Shown here: in pieces, positions 8,934-18,069 of the stretch | Layout: every line of letters starts with the position of its first letter | Numbering within the stretch: the first letter of the stretch is position 1 | Assembly (NCBI RefSeq): GCF_026341515.1 | Contig: NZ_JAPEOK010000001.1 | Coordinates: forward strand, 4,216,001 to 4,280,000 | Direction: 5' to 3' | Origin: Streptomyces sp. NBC_00878 | Lineage (GTDB): Bacteria; Actinomycetota; Actinomycetes; Streptomycetales; Streptomycetaceae | Length of the DNA: 64,000 nucleotides | Made by a program: the position numbers and the translations under genes | Notes under the pieces: generated by a model | Told to the model about the DNA's origin: nothing | What the model saw: only the letters and a program-made list of their open reading frames with translations | Databases searched by the model: none

Positions 8934-10109
8934 TCACTCCAGCGGGAAGCCCGTGTAGGCCTCGGCGAGGTCCTGCTCGGCGGCGCGGGCGCCGGCGATC
9001 CGCTCCAGCCGGGCGAGCTGGATCCGGTCCTCGAAAGGCGTCGCGTCGGCCGCGCGGTGCAGCAGCGTCGTCATCTCGTACGAGAACCGCTCGGCCTGCC
9101 AGACCCGCCGCAGACAGGTCTCGGAGTACGCGTCGAGCCGCTCGGCCGACCCGGTCTCCCGCTCGTACGCCAGCGCCCGCGCGAAGGTGACGACGTCCCC
9201 GACGGCGAGGTTCAGCCCCTTGGCCCCGGTCGGCGGCACGATGTGGGCGGCGTCCCCGGCGAGGAAGAGCCGCCCGTACCGCATCGGCTCCCGCACATGG
9301 CTCCGCATGGGCGTGACGGACTTCTGGGTGATGGCCCCCCGCTCCAGCCGCCACCCGTCCCCGGTCTCGAACCGCCGCTCCAACTCGTCCCAGATCTCGG
9401 CATCGCCCCACTCCTCCACATCGGTGCCCTCGGGCACCTGGAGATAGAGCCGCGAGACGACGGGTGACCGCATGGACAACAACGCGAAGCCACGCTCATG
9501 ACGGGCATAGACGAGCTCGTCGTGCGAGGGCGGCACATCGGCGAGGATCCCGAGCCACCCGAAGGGGTAGGCCCGTTCGAAGACCCGGGTGACCTCCGCG
9601 GGAATGGCCGTACGGGCAACACCCCAGAACCCGTCACACCCCACAACGTACGAACACTCCAACACCTCCTCGCGCCCCTCGTGCCGAAAGCGCACCCGCG
9701 GAGCCCCGCCCTCCGCCCCCTCCACAGCGAGGGCCTCCGCCTCGAAGAGCAACGGCCCGCCCTCCTTCAGCTGAAGCGCGATGAGGTCCTTGCACACCTC
9801 GGTCTGGGCGTAGACCATCACGGACCGCCCACCGGTCAGGGCGGGAAAGTCGACCCGGTGCCGCCGCCGTTCGAACCGCAGCTCGATCCCGTCGTGCCGC
9901 AGCCCCTCACGATCCATGCGCTCACCGACGCCCGCGGCCCGCAGCACGTCCACGGTCCCCTGCTCCAGGATCCCGGCCCGCTGCCGCCGCTCGACATACG
10001 CCCGGTCCCGGCTCTCCAGCACAACGGACTCGATCCCCGCGTTGTGCAACAGCCGCGCCAACAGCAGCCCGGCGGGCCCGCCCCCGATGATCCCGACGGT
10101 GGTACGCAT
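8934..10109 (-). CDS. pobA: 4-hydroxybenzoate 3-monooxygenase
   Basis: 391 aa, ATG at 10109. An FAD/NADPH-dependent hydroxylase making protocatechuate from 4-hydroxybenzoate. The N-terminal GGGPAGLLLARLLHNAGI is the FAD-binding Rossmann motif; DG in VVGCDGFWGVART and GDAAHIVPPTGAKGLNLAV are the diagnostic motifs of the p-hydroxybenzoate hydroxylase group. Length matches PobA. No pca genes are adjacent. A GTGAA/TTCAC operator-like site lies upstream at 10178. Confidence 0.9.
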   Translation of the reverse strand: MRTTVGIIGGGPAGLLLARLLHNAGIESVVLESRDRAYVERRQRAGILEQGTVDVLRAAGVGERMDREGLRHDGIELRFERRRHRVDFPALTGGRSVMVYAQTEVCKDLIALQLKEGGPLLFEAEALAVEGAEGGAPRVRFRHEGREEVLECSYVVGCDGFWGVARTAIPAEVTRVFERAYPFGWLGILADVPPSHDELVYARHERGFALLSMRSPVVSRLYLQVPEGTDVEEWGDAEIWDELERRFETGDGWRLERGAITQKSVTPMRSHVREPMRYGRLFLAGDAAHIVPPTGAKGLNLAVGDVVTFARALAYERETGSAERLDAYSETCLRRVWQAERFSYEMTTLLHRAADATPFEDRIQLARLERIAGARAAEQDLAEAYTGFPLE

Positions 10110-10177
10110 AGCCACGCCCTTTCGCACGCTCCGCAAACGCCCGCGAGCGCTGCACACCCACTTCATTCGTTCGCAGA

Positions 10178-10193
10178 GTGAAAATTAATTCAC
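10178..10193. promoter_or_regulatory. Candidate operator upstream of pobA
   Basis: GTGAA AATTAA TTCAC is an inverted repeat in an unusually AT-rich 16 bp, 70 bp upstream of the pobA start. PobA genes are commonly under substrate-responsive control (IclR- or MarR-type), but no regulator gene is adjacent, so this is an inference from position and symmetry only. Confidence 0.35.
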
Positions 10194-10313
10194 CAATCCG
10201 CTACCGTGAGTCTCCGACGGACAGCACCTGCTGTCAACGGCTACGGGGTGAAGTCCTCAATGAAGGATGCACCCTTCATTGGGATACGCCGGGAAGGGCG
10301 GAAGTGTCGGAGG

Positions 10314-10396
10314 TGCCCGGAACCGGACTTGAACCGGTACGCCCGCGAGGGGCAGCGAGGTTTAAGCTCGCCGTGTCTGCATTCCACCATCCGGGC
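10314..10396 (-). tRNA. bldA: tRNA-Leu(UAA), bldA
   Basis: Read on the minus strand, 83 nt form a class II tRNA: a 7-bp acceptor stem (GCCCGGA/TCCGGGC), anticodon stem-loop GCGAG-CTTAAAC-CTCGC with anticodon TAA, a long variable arm, and T arm CCGGTTCAAGTCCGG. CCA is not encoded (CCT follows the discriminator). This is the tRNA reading the rare UUA codon, known in Streptomyces as bldA, which limits expression of developmental and antibiotic regulators. Sequence and anticodon match the bldA I remember. A TAGGCT -10-like hexamer sits 30 nt upstream (10431-10426). Confidence 0.95.
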
Positions 10397-10790
10397 AGGC
10401 CATGGGGTCCGCGTCGAGTGTTCCGAGCCTATCGGGACGCATCCCTCGAACAGCGGACGGGCGGACCGATGTTGTCTTATTTTATTGACGTCTGAGGGTG
10501 CATCAGCCCACGGTACGAGCCATACGCACTTGCCAAATGCCATTCGACCGAAGCTTGACGGCGTATGGGGAATGACGTGATTTCACCGCCCGAACGAGCG
10601 GAACCTGACGAACCGTCGCCGATTCCCCCCTCAGGGGCGGGCCTCATCCCTAGGTATGACACAGGCAAGGCGGGTCCGACCCAAGACTGCCTTCGGAACC
10701 AGAACAGCGGGTGACTACACGAGGCCGATCGGCGTCGACGATGGAACGGTCGTCCTTACTCGTCGTCGTACCGACAAGGAGCACCCTTCC
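10397..10790. other. Gap between bldA and ABC transporter
   Basis: No gene is supported here. It contains the bldA promoter region (minus strand, TAGGCT at 10431-10426) and an AT-rich patch at 10473-10487 unusual for this genome, perhaps regulatory. The start of the transporter ATPase is at 10791 despite an open frame further upstream. Confidence 0.5.
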
Positions 10791-11561
10791 GTGACCACCA
10801 TGCCCCTCGCCGACCGTGCCACCACGGTGGCCGCCCGCGCCTCGGAACTGTCCAAGGTCTACGGACAGGGTGAGACCCAGGTGGTCGCTCTGGACCGGGT
10901 CTCCGTCGACTTCCGGCAGGCCGAGTTCACCGCGATCATGGGCCCGTCCGGCTCCGGCAAGTCCACGCTGATGCACTGTGTGGCGGGCCTGGACTCCTTC
11001 TCCTCCGGCTCGGTCCGCATCGGAGACACCGAACTCGGCTCCCTCAAGGACAAGCAGCTCACCAAGTTGCGCCGGGACAAGATCGGCTTCATCTTCCAGG
11101 CGTTCAACCTCCTGCCGACCCTCACGGCCCTGGAGAACATCACCCTTCCGATGGACATCGCGGGCCGCAAGCCGGACAAGGAGTGGCTCAACACGGTGAT
11201 CCGGATGGTGGGCCTGGCCGACCGCCTCTCCCACCGTCCCTCCCAGCTCTCCGGCGGCCAGCAGCAGCGCGTCGCCGTGGCCCGCGCGCTGGCGTCCCGC
11301 CCGGACATCATCTTCGGCGACGAGCCCACGGGAAACCTGGACTCCCGCTCGGGCGCCGAGGTCCTCGGCTTCCTCCGCAACTCCGTACGAGAGCTGGGCC
11401 AGACCGTCGTCATGGTGACCCACGACCCGGTGGCCGCCGCATACGCCGACCGCGTCATCTTCCTGGCCGACGGCCGCGTGGTCGACGAGGTACTCAGCCC
11501 CACGGCGGACGCGGTCCTGGACCGCATGAAGCAGTTCGACGCGAAGGGTCGCACCAGCTAG
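10791..11561 (+). CDS. ABC transporter ATPase, MacB/LolD type
   Basis: 256 aa. GTG at 10791 chosen for AAGGAG ten bases upstream. It powers the FtsX-type permease that follows. Walker A GPSGSGKST, Q-loop FIFQAFNLLPTL, signature LSGGQQQR, Walker B IIFGDEPTGNLD and the H-loop THDP are all intact. The family exports peptides, lipoproteins or antibiotics rather than importing nutrients; the substrate is unknown. It is about 80% similar by eye to the second exporter ATPase at 54383-55171. Confidence 0.9.
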   Translation: MTTMPLADRATTVAARASELSKVYGQGETQVVALDRVSVDFRQAEFTAIMGPSGSGKSTLMHCVAGLDSFSSGSVRIGDTELGSLKDKQLTKLRRDKIGFIFQAFNLLPTLTALENITLPMDIAGRKPDKEWLNTVIRMVGLADRLSHRPSQLSGGQQQRVAVARALASRPDIIFGDEPTGNLDSRSGAEVLGFLRNSVRELGQTVVMVTHDPVAAAYADRVIFLADGRVVDEVLSPTADAVLDRMKQFDAKGRTS

Positions 11562-12006
11562 TCGCGCTCTCCGGACAGCGGTCCACCCACGGCCCGTCAG
11601 TGGCTGACCGCGCATTCGCCCGCGCCCCTAAAGGGGCACGCCCCGCAGCCCCATCCCAAAGGGACGCGACCCCAGCCACCCGACACCCGAGGGACGCGCC
11701 CCGCAGCAGTGACGCACCGTGCCACCGGCCCGCAGTCGCCCGCGCGCCGGAGGGGACGGGTCGGGGGGTGTCCGCCCGCAGCGGATGGCGCGTCGACTCG
11801 CGCACGTCCTGAAAGCCACCGATTCCGCGCCAGACCGAGGACGGATACCCCCCGGCCCGTCCCCGCCCCACGACGACGCCAGGCGCACGACGACGCCCGG
11901 CGCACACGCCACGCTCCACGCTCCACGCGCCCCACCTCGTACACGCCGCAGACGCCGTACACGCCCGTACACGCCGCACACCTCGTACACCAGGACTGAG
12001 AAGACA
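11562..12006. other. Low-complexity intergenic region inside ABC operon
   Basis: About 445 bp with no supported gene. The first half carries degenerate GGGGCACGCC/GGGACGCG repeats of the family seen at 6856; 11930-11990 is a run of CGTACACGCC-like units. An unusually long gap between an ATPase and its permease, which normally touch, as they do at 54383. The open frame through it is not credible because of composition. Confidence 0.5.
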
Positions 12007-14544
12007 ATGTTCCGAACCGCCCTGCGCAACGTGCTGGCGCACAAGGCCAGGCTGCTGATGACCGTGCTCGCCGTGATGCTGGGCGTCGCGTTCGTTTCCG
12101 GCACCCTGGTCTTCACCAACACCATCTCGGACGCCTACCAGAAGAGCTCGGCAAAGGGCTTCGACCAGGTCGACGTAGCCATCCAGCCGGACTCCCCGCC
12201 GGCCGAGGACGACCAGGTCCGCAAGGACCCGGAGCTGACCCAAGCCGTCCTGGACAAGGCCGCCAAGGCCCCCGGCGCCGAGTCGGCCATCGGCGTGGTC
12301 ACCGGCTTCACCGCCATCGCCGACAAGAACGGCAAGCTGATCGGCGACGGCTTCCAGTCGCAGGGCGGGAACTACTGGTCCGACAAGGACCCCCGCTACC
12401 CGCTCAAGAGCGGCAAGGCCCCGAGCGGCGCGAACGAGATCGCGCTCGACACCGAAACCGCGAAGCGCGCCGGCTACAAGGTCGGCGACACCGTCCGGCT
12501 CTCGATAGACGGCCCGGTCCTCACCCCCACCATCACCGCCCTCTTCACCACGGACGACGGCAACGTCGCCGCCGGCGGCAGCCTCGCCCTCTTCGACACG
12601 GCCACGGCACAACAGCTGTTCCACAAGACCGGCGCGTACGACGAGATCGACGTGAAGGCGGCCCCGGGCACCAGCCAGACCGCACTTCGGGCGAGCCTCG
12701 AAAACGTCATCCCGAAGGACACCACCTCCACCACGACGGGCCGGCAACTCGCCGACGACCAGGCCGTCATGATCGAGTCGCAGATGAGCGGCCTCAAGAC
12801 CGGCCTCCTGGTCTTCGCCGGCATCGCCCTGTTCGTCGGCACGTTCATCATCGCCAACACCTTCACCATGCTGGTCGCCCAGCGCACCAAGGAACTCGCG
12901 CTCCTGCGCGCGGTGGGCGCCTCGCGCAAGCAGGTCACGCGCTCGGTACTCCTCGAAGCGTTCGTCGTCGGCACGGTCGCCGCCGTCACGGGCCTGCTCG
13001 CCGGCATCGGCATCGGCGCGGGCCTGCGCGCCCTGATGGGCGCCCTGGACCTCACCGTCCCGGCGGGCCCGCTGGTCATCACCCCGGGCACGATCGGCAC
13101 GGCGTTCGCCGTCGGCATCCTGGTCACGATGCTCGCCGCCTGGCTCCCGGGCCGCCGCGCCGCGAAGATCCCCCCGGTCGCGGCGATGAGCAGCGTGCAC
13201 GCGGCGGCGACGACCAAGTCCCTCGTCCTGCGCAACACCCTCGGCGCCCTGTTCGCGGCCGCCGGCATCGCGGTCGTCCTCTACGCGACGACGTTGCACG
13301 GCTCGGCCGGCCAGGCCCCCATGGGCCTGGGCGCGGTCCTGCTGATCATCGGCGTCTTCATCCTCACCCCGCTCCTCTCCCGCCCGCTGATCGCCGCCGC
13401 GGCCCCGGTCCTGCGCGTCTTCGGCGTCTCGGGCAAGCTGGCCCGCCAGAACTCCGTACGCAACCCGCGCCGTACGGCCGCCACCGCCTCCGCCCTGATG
13501 ATCGGCCTGACGCTGATCACCGGTATGACGGTGATGGCGGGCAGCCTGCAGACGTCGATCGACAAGATGGCCACCGCCTCGCTGAAGGCGGACTACGTGG
13601 TCTCGATGGCGAACAGGAACGCCCTGTCGCCCGACGTCGCGAAGAAGCTCGACAAGGTGGACGGCGTCACCGCCACCAGCCCCCTGCGGAACGCCCTCGC
13701 GCGCATCGACGGGGAGACGGAGTACCTGACCGGCGTGACGGGCTCCACCATCGGCGAGCTGACCAGCCTGAAGGTCGGCAACGGCGCCTTCAAGGTCGGC
13801 GGCACGCAGATCGTCGTGGACGACGAGACGGCCAAGCACTACGGCTGGAAGGCCGGTTCGACGTTCACGACCTCGTTCGAGGACGACAAGAAGCAGCAGC
13901 TGACGGTCGCCGGGGTCTACGAGGGCAACGAGCTGATCCGCGGCATCATGATCGACACCGCGACCCTCGCCCCGCACCAGGCCGGCCAGACGGACCCCGC
14001 CGACATGCAGGTCATGGTGAAGACCTCCGGCGGCCCGTCCGACGCGACCAAGGACAGGCTGGAGAAGGCCCTCGGCGACAACCCGGCCGTCAAGGTCCAG
14101 GACAAGCAGGACGTCTCCAACGACATCGCGCAGATCTTCACGCTGATGCTGAACATGCTGTACGGCCTGCTGGCGATGGCGGTCATCGTCGCCGTCCTCG
14201 GTGTCATCAACACCCTCGCCATGTCGGTCTTCGAGCGCTCGCAGGAGATCGGCATGCTCCGCGCGATCGGCCTCGACCGCAAGGGCATCAAGCGGATGGT
14301 CCGTCTGGAGTCCCTGGTCATCTCGCTCTTCGGCGGTGTACTCGGCGTGGGCCTGGGCGTGTTCTTCGGCTGGGCGGCCGGCGAACTCCTGGCGGGCACG
14401 ATGCCGACGTACGAACTGGTCCTGCCCTGGGGCCGGATGGGCGTCTTCCTGCTCCTGGCGGGGGCGGTCGGCGTCCTCGCGGCCCTGTGGCCGGCCCGCC
14501 GGGCGGCACGCCTGAACATGCTGTCGGCGATCAAGTCGGAGTAG
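12007..14544 (+). CDS. ABC transporter permease, FtsX/MacB type
   Basis: 845 aa, ATG at 12007. Integral membrane partner of the ATPase at 10791. Architecture: N-terminal helix (about 17-38), extracytoplasmic domain (40-255), three helices with the first FtsX domain (about 260-390), two central helices, a second MacB-type periplasmic domain (about 500-700), and a C-terminal FtsX domain (about 715-845). QRTKELALLRAVGASR and RSQEIGMLRAIGLDR are the coupling motifs facing the ATPase. This duplicated form is typical of actinobacterial DUF214-type exporters. Confidence 0.9.
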   Translation: MFRTALRNVLAHKARLLMTVLAVMLGVAFVSGTLVFTNTISDAYQKSSAKGFDQVDVAIQPDSPPAEDDQVRKDPELTQAVLDKAAKAPGAESAIGVVTGFTAIADKNGKLIGDGFQSQGGNYWSDKDPRYPLKSGKAPSGANEIALDTETAKRAGYKVGDTVRLSIDGPVLTPTITALFTTDDGNVAAGGSLALFDTATAQQLFHKTGAYDEIDVKAAPGTSQTALRASLENVIPKDTTSTTTGRQLADDQAVMIESQMSGLKTGLLVFAGIALFVGTFIIANTFTMLVAQRTKELALLRAVGASRKQVTRSVLLEAFVVGTVAAVTGLLAGIGIGAGLRALMGALDLTVPAGPLVITPGTIGTAFAVGILVTMLAAWLPGRRAAKIPPVAAMSSVHAAATTKSLVLRNTLGALFAAAGIAVVLYATTLHGSAGQAPMGLGAVLLIIGVFILTPLLSRPLIAAAAPVLRVFGVSGKLARQNSVRNPRRTAATASALMIGLTLITGMTVMAGSLQTSIDKMATASLKADYVVSMANRNALSPDVAKKLDKVDGVTATSPLRNALARIDGETEYLTGVTGSTIGELTSLKVGNGAFKVGGTQIVVDDETAKHYGWKAGSTFTTSFEDDKKQQLTVAGVYEGNELIRGIMIDTATLAPHQAGQTDPADMQVMVKTSGGPSDATKDRLEKALGDNPAVKVQDKQDVSNDIAQIFTLMLNMLYGLLAMAVIVAVLGVINTLAMSVFERSQEIGMLRAIGLDRKGIKRMVRLESLVISLFGGVLGVGLGVFFGWAAGELLAGTMPTYELVLPWGRMGVFLLLAGAVGVLAALWPARRAARLNMLSAIKSE

Positions 14545-14580
14545 CGAAGACCCAGCCGAAACAGCAGTACCAGTACGACA

Positions 14581-14616
14581 GTTGGGGCCCCCGTCCGCAA
14601 GGAACGGGGCCCCAAC
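14581..14616 (+). terminator. Terminator after ABC exporter operon
   Basis: GTTGGGGCCCC and GGGGCCCCAAC form the stem (plus CGT/ACG inside) 37 bp after the permease stop. Confidence 0.75.
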
Positions 14617-14677
14617 CGCGTACGTACCAGCTCCAGGAACGAACCAGTCCCAGGAACAAAACATGCCAGGAACGAGT

Positions 14678-14731
14678 CAGTACCAGACAGCAGGTCAGTA
14701 CCAGACAGCAGGTCAGTTCAAGACAGCAGGT
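14678..14731. repeat. 18-bp tandem repeat, three units
   Basis: CAGTACCAGACAGCAGGT at 14678 and 14696, with a variant at 14714 and a decayed fourth copy beyond. It abuts and slightly enters the 3' end of the cyclopropane synthase gene. Confidence 0.85.
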
Positions 14732-16020
14732 CAGTTCCAGGTACGAGCCCGAAGCGGCATCCCCGACGCCCCCGACTCGGACGTCCGCACCGCCAGCACC
14801 TGATTCACCCCGATCCGATTGCGTTCGAAGGCGAGCGCGGAGGCGGCCATGTAGAGGCGCCAGACCCGGGCCCGGCCGGGGCTGGTGAAGCGGACCGCGT
14901 TCGGCCAGTCCGCCTCCAGGTTGGCGACCCAGCGGCGCAGGGTGAGCGCGTAGTGCTCGCGGATCGACTCGACGTCACGGACCTCGAACCCGGCCGCCTC
15001 CAGTTGGCTCACGGTCCCGCCGATCGGGGCGAGCTCGCCGTCCGGGAAGACGTACGCGTCGATGAACTCGTCGATCTCGTACCCCGATTCGTCGCGCCAC
15101 GGCCGACGGCCGATCTGGTGGTTGAGGAGCCGTCCGCCCGGTTTCAGGAGGGCGAACAGATCCCGCGCGTACTCCAGATAGCGGTCGCTGCCGACATGCT
15201 CGGCCATACCGATGGAGGAGATCGCGTCGTACGGACCATCCGTGACATCGCGGTAGTCCTGGACGCGGATCTCGACCCGGTCGGTGAGCCCCTCCTCCGC
15301 GACGCGCTTACGGGCGTACGCGGCCTGCTCCTGCGACAGCGTGACGCCGACGACGCGCACGCCGTACTCGCGCGCGGCGTGGATGGCCATCGAGCCCCAG
15401 CCGCAGCCGACGTCGAGCAGCCGCATGCCCGGCTTCAGGTCCAGTTTGCGAGCGATGAGAGCGAGCTTGTGGCGCTGGGCGTCCTCCAGGGTGCCGTCCG
15501 CGGACTCCCAGTAGGCGCACGAGTAGACCATGGACGGCCCGAGGACGATCTCGTAGAAGTCATTCCCGACGTCGTAGTGGTGGCTGATCGCCCGTCTGTC
15601 GCTGCGCTTGGTGTGCAGATGGCGACGCCGCCGCACCTCCTCGCGGGGCGGGGCGGGGGGCAGTGGCGACCCCGCCATCCTCACGAGCCCGCGTACGGCT
15701 GCCCGTACCTCGGGGTCCCGCAGGGCCTCGCGCAGACTCCGGGCGTCCTCGCCCCGCTCCCACACCAGCTCGGCCATGACGGCCAGGACGGCGTACAGAT
15801 CGCCGTCCACCGTCAGGTCCCCGGCGACCCAGGCCCGTGCCATGCCCAGTTCGCCAGGCTTCCACAGCAGTCGGCGCAGAGCCCGGCGGTTCCGTACGAC
15901 GAGTACGGGGCCCTGGGGCGGGCCCGCCTCCGAGCCGTCCCAGGCGCGAATCCGCACCGGGACGGGGGCTCCCAGCAACTGCTCCATCAGCGCCTTCAGC
16001 CGCAGCGCCGCGTCCTGCAT
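14731..16020 (-). CDS. cfa: Cyclopropane-fatty-acyl-phospholipid synthase
   Basis: 429 aa, ATG at 16020 with GGAGGT eight bases upstream. A SAM-dependent enzyme adding a methylene bridge to unsaturated membrane lipids. The C-terminal methyltransferase domain shows LLDVGCGWGSMAIHAA (SAM site) and SISSIGMAEHVG-like motifs; HYDVGNDFYEIVLGPSMVYS is the diagnostic lipid-binding segment. The N-terminal region (1-110) is the sterol-carrier-like domain of the family. The last dozen residues run into a tandem repeat and may be recently altered. Confidence 0.93.
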   Translation of the reverse strand: MQDAALRLKALMEQLLGAPVPVRIRAWDGSEAGPPQGPVLVVRNRRALRRLLWKPGELGMARAWVAGDLTVDGDLYAVLAVMAELVWERGEDARSLREALRDPEVRAAVRGLVRMAGSPLPPAPPREEVRRRRHLHTKRSDRRAISHHYDVGNDFYEIVLGPSMVYSCAYWESADGTLEDAQRHKLALIARKLDLKPGMRLLDVGCGWGSMAIHAAREYGVRVVGVTLSQEQAAYARKRVAEEGLTDRVEIRVQDYRDVTDGPYDAISSIGMAEHVGSDRYLEYARDLFALLKPGGRLLNHQIGRRPWRDESGYEIDEFIDAYVFPDGELAPIGGTVSQLEAAGFEVRDVESIREHYALTLRRWVANLEADWPNAVRFTSPGRARVWRLYMAASALAFERNRIGVNQVLAVRTSESGASGMPLRARTWN

Positions 16021-16163
16021 GACGCACACCTCCGTGACGAGGGATCCCAACAGACTCCAACACCACGTAAACACCAACGGGCCCGATTCGCAGTCCCGCC
16101 AAAGCGTTACATCTGAGCAAAATACATGCAACCAACACCCACCCGGCGGACCCGGCCGGGTTG

Positions 16164-16245
16164 TTTTCGCCCCCGCCGCCTCTGCCCTCCCCCACTCTCG
16201 ACTTCGCTCGAGCGGGGGAGGGCAGGGGCGGCGGGGGCGAGAAAA
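16164..16245. repeat. Long G/C-skewed hairpin element, 30-bp arms
   Basis: 16164-16193 is almost completely complementary to 16214-16245 (one mismatch, one 2-nt bulge), loop ACTCTCGACTTCGCTCGA. One arm is nearly pure pyrimidine/GCC, the other purine. The same arm and loop occur at 21683-21740, and the purine arm at 4300-4320. Position between minus-strand genes suggests a terminator-like mobile repeat. Confidence 0.8.
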
Positions 16246-16297
16246 CCCCGAAGGGGACCGCCCGCACCACGGATGGCGGGCAGCCCCCTTCGGGGTT
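16244..16297 (-). terminator. Terminator after ndh
   Basis: AACCCCGAAGGGGACCGCCC and its near-complement flank a 10-nt loop, 19 bp beyond the ndh stop. It partly overlaps the preceding hairpin element, giving two alternative or tandem structures. Confidence 0.75.
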
Positions 16298-16315
16298 GGA
16301 ACGATGACCCGAGGG

Positions 16316-17743
16316 TCAGGAAGCCTTGGCCTTCTCCTCGGCCTTGGCCGTAGCCGCAACCGTGGCCGAAGACGCGGGCTCGACCGGAGCAGCAGCGGCG
16401 GCCGCAGGCGCCGGCTTCGCAGCCTCGTAGAACTCCTCACGAGGAGTCTCCATGGCCCCGAGCGACACAACCTCACGCTTCAGGAACATCGCAAGAGTCC
16501 AGTCGGCGAAGACGCGGATCTTACGGTTCCACGTCGGCATGGCCAGCCCGTGGTAGCCCCGGTGCATGTACCAGGCAAGACGACCCTTGAGCTTGATCTT
16601 CATCTTGCCCATGACGATCATCGCGACGCCCTTGTGCAGGCCGAGCCCGGCGACCGCACCCTTGTTGGCGTGGCTGTAGTCCTTCTGCGGAAAGCCCCGC
16701 ATACCGGAGATCACGTTGTCGCCGAGGACGCGGGCCTGACGCAGCGCGTGCTGCGCGTTCGGCGGGCACCAGGCGTTCTCGTTGCCGGCCTTGCGGCCGG
16801 CGAGGTCCGGCACCTGGGCGTTGTCGCCGGCGGCCCAGATGTAGTTCGTGCCCTGCACCTGGAGCGTGGTCTGCGTGTCCACGTGACCACGGGGGCCGAG
16901 CGGCAGACCGAAGCGGGAGAGCACCGGGTTGGGCTTGACGCCGGCCGTCCACACGATGGTGTTGGAGTCGACCTCAAGGCCGTTCTTCAGCACGACGTGG
17001 CCGTCGACGCAGGAGTCCATGGAGGTGGAGAGGTAGACCTCGACGCCACGTCCTTCGAGGTGCTCCTTGCCGTACTGGCCGAGCTTGGGGCCGACCTCGG
17101 GAAGGATCTTGTCCGCGGCGTCGACGAGGACGAACCGCATGTCCTCGCGGGACACGTTGTTGTAGTACTTGGCCGCGTCGCGGGCCATGTCCTCGACCTC
17201 ACCGATGGTCTCCGCACCGGCGAAGCCACCGCCGACGAAGACGAAGGTGAGCGCCTTGCGCCGCACGTCCTCGTCGGTCGTGGAGTCGGCCTTGTCCAAC
17301 TGCTCGAGCACGTGGTTGCGCAGGCCGATGGCCTCCTCGATGCCCTTCATACCGATGCCCTGCTCGGCGAGGCCGGGGATCGGGAAGGTGCGCGAGACCG
17401 CGCCCATCGCGATGACGAGGTAGTCGAAAGGCAGCTCGTACGCCTCACCCACGAGGGGGGCGATCGAGGCGACCTTGCGGTCCTGGTCGATGGTCGTGAC
17501 CCGGCCGGTGAGAACTTCCGCCTTGGGCAGCACGCGTCGCAGCGGGACGACGACGTGCCGAGGCGAAATGCTGCCGGCGGCGGCTTCGGGGAGGAAGGGC
17601 TGGTAGGTCATGTACGACCGGGGGTCGACGACCGTGACGGTCGCCTCGCCGTAGCGCATCTTCTTCAGAATGCGCCGAGCTGCGTACAGGCCTACGTACC
17701 CACCACCTACTACGAGGATCCTGGGACGCTCCGTGGTGCTCAT
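16316..17743 (-). CDS. ndh: Type II NADH dehydrogenase
   Basis: 475 aa. A single-subunit, non-proton-pumping NADH:menaquinone oxidoreductase peripheral to the membrane. FAD motif VVGGGYVGLYAARRI at about 12 and NADH motif VFVGGGFAGAETIGEVEDM at about 170; GDNAQVPDL is the second FAD contact. The C-terminus (about 400-440) is amphipathic for membrane binding, followed by an Ala/Pro/Lys-rich tail. A Rex-like operator lies 309 bp upstream, consistent with control by the NADH/NAD ratio. Confidence 0.92.
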   Translation of the reverse strand: MSTTERPRILVVGGGYVGLYAARRILKKMRYGEATVTVVDPRSYMTYQPFLPEAAAGSISPRHVVVPLRRVLPKAEVLTGRVTTIDQDRKVASIAPLVGEAYELPFDYLVIAMGAVSRTFPIPGLAEQGIGMKGIEEAIGLRNHVLEQLDKADSTTDEDVRRKALTFVFVGGGFAGAETIGEVEDMARDAAKYYNNVSREDMRFVLVDAADKILPEVGPKLGQYGKEHLEGRGVEVYLSTSMDSCVDGHVVLKNGLEVDSNTIVWTAGVKPNPVLSRFGLPLGPRGHVDTQTTLQVQGTNYIWAAGDNAQVPDLAGRKAGNENAWCPPNAQHALRQARVLGDNVISGMRGFPQKDYSHANKGAVAGLGLHKGVAMIVMGKMKIKLKGRLAWYMHRGYHGLAMPTWNRKIRVFADWTLAMFLKREVVSLGAMETPREEFYEAAKPAPAAAAAAPVEPASSATVAATAKAEEKAKAS

Positions 17744-17832
17744 GCCATCGAGTATCCACCTGCCCCAGGGGGGTCGCTCGTGCGCCCCTTCACAAGCTTC
17801 TTCACACCCTCTGCTACACTGCGCGGCTCACG

Positions 17833-17844
17833 TGACCCAGGTCA
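17833..17844. promoter_or_regulatory. TGACC-CA-GGTCA palindrome upstream of ndh
   Basis: A 5+5 inverted repeat 90 bp before the ndh start, in the promoter-proximal region. I cannot assign a regulator. The gap 17744-18571 otherwise holds the Rex-like site, a 19-bp direct repeat and a weak inverted repeat (17969-17977 with 18034-18042) that could structure a 5' leader; no gene is supported. Confidence 0.25.
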
Positions 17845-18051
17845 TGACATGACAGAGGAACCAGCGCATGACGCGGACCGTTGTCAATGCCGCGTGAGCT
17901 GCCGCTGAGGCCCCTCACCGCTGCCAAACCAGCCCCCTTTTTCATACGATCGCAGCGCCTGCGGAACACCCTGTTGATCATGCTCCGGCCCCGCTCAGGG
18001 ACCCCGGAAGCCCCAGAGGAACGAAAACGTCGCTCAACAGGGCTGATTCTC

Positions 18052-18069
18052 TTGTGAAGAACTTCACGA
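18052..18069. promoter_or_regulatory. Rex-like operator
   Basis: TTGTGAAGAACTTCACGA matches the Rex consensus TTGTGAANNNNTTCACAA at all but one position. Rex is the NAD/NADH-sensing repressor of respiratory genes in Streptomyces. The site is 309 bp upstream of ndh, the only respiratory gene nearby, so a distal promoter with a long leader is implied. Confidence 0.6.

Noticed and set aside
11494..14664. About 1050-codon open frame opposite the ABC permease
   Set aside because: Composition is shadow-like and the permease on the plus strand is clearly real.
17849..17908. 19-codon Cys-containing upstream frame (MTEEPAHDADRCQCRVSCR)
   Set aside because: It resembles a cysteine attenuator peptide, but no cysteine or sulfur gene follows on that strand and no ribosome site is clear.
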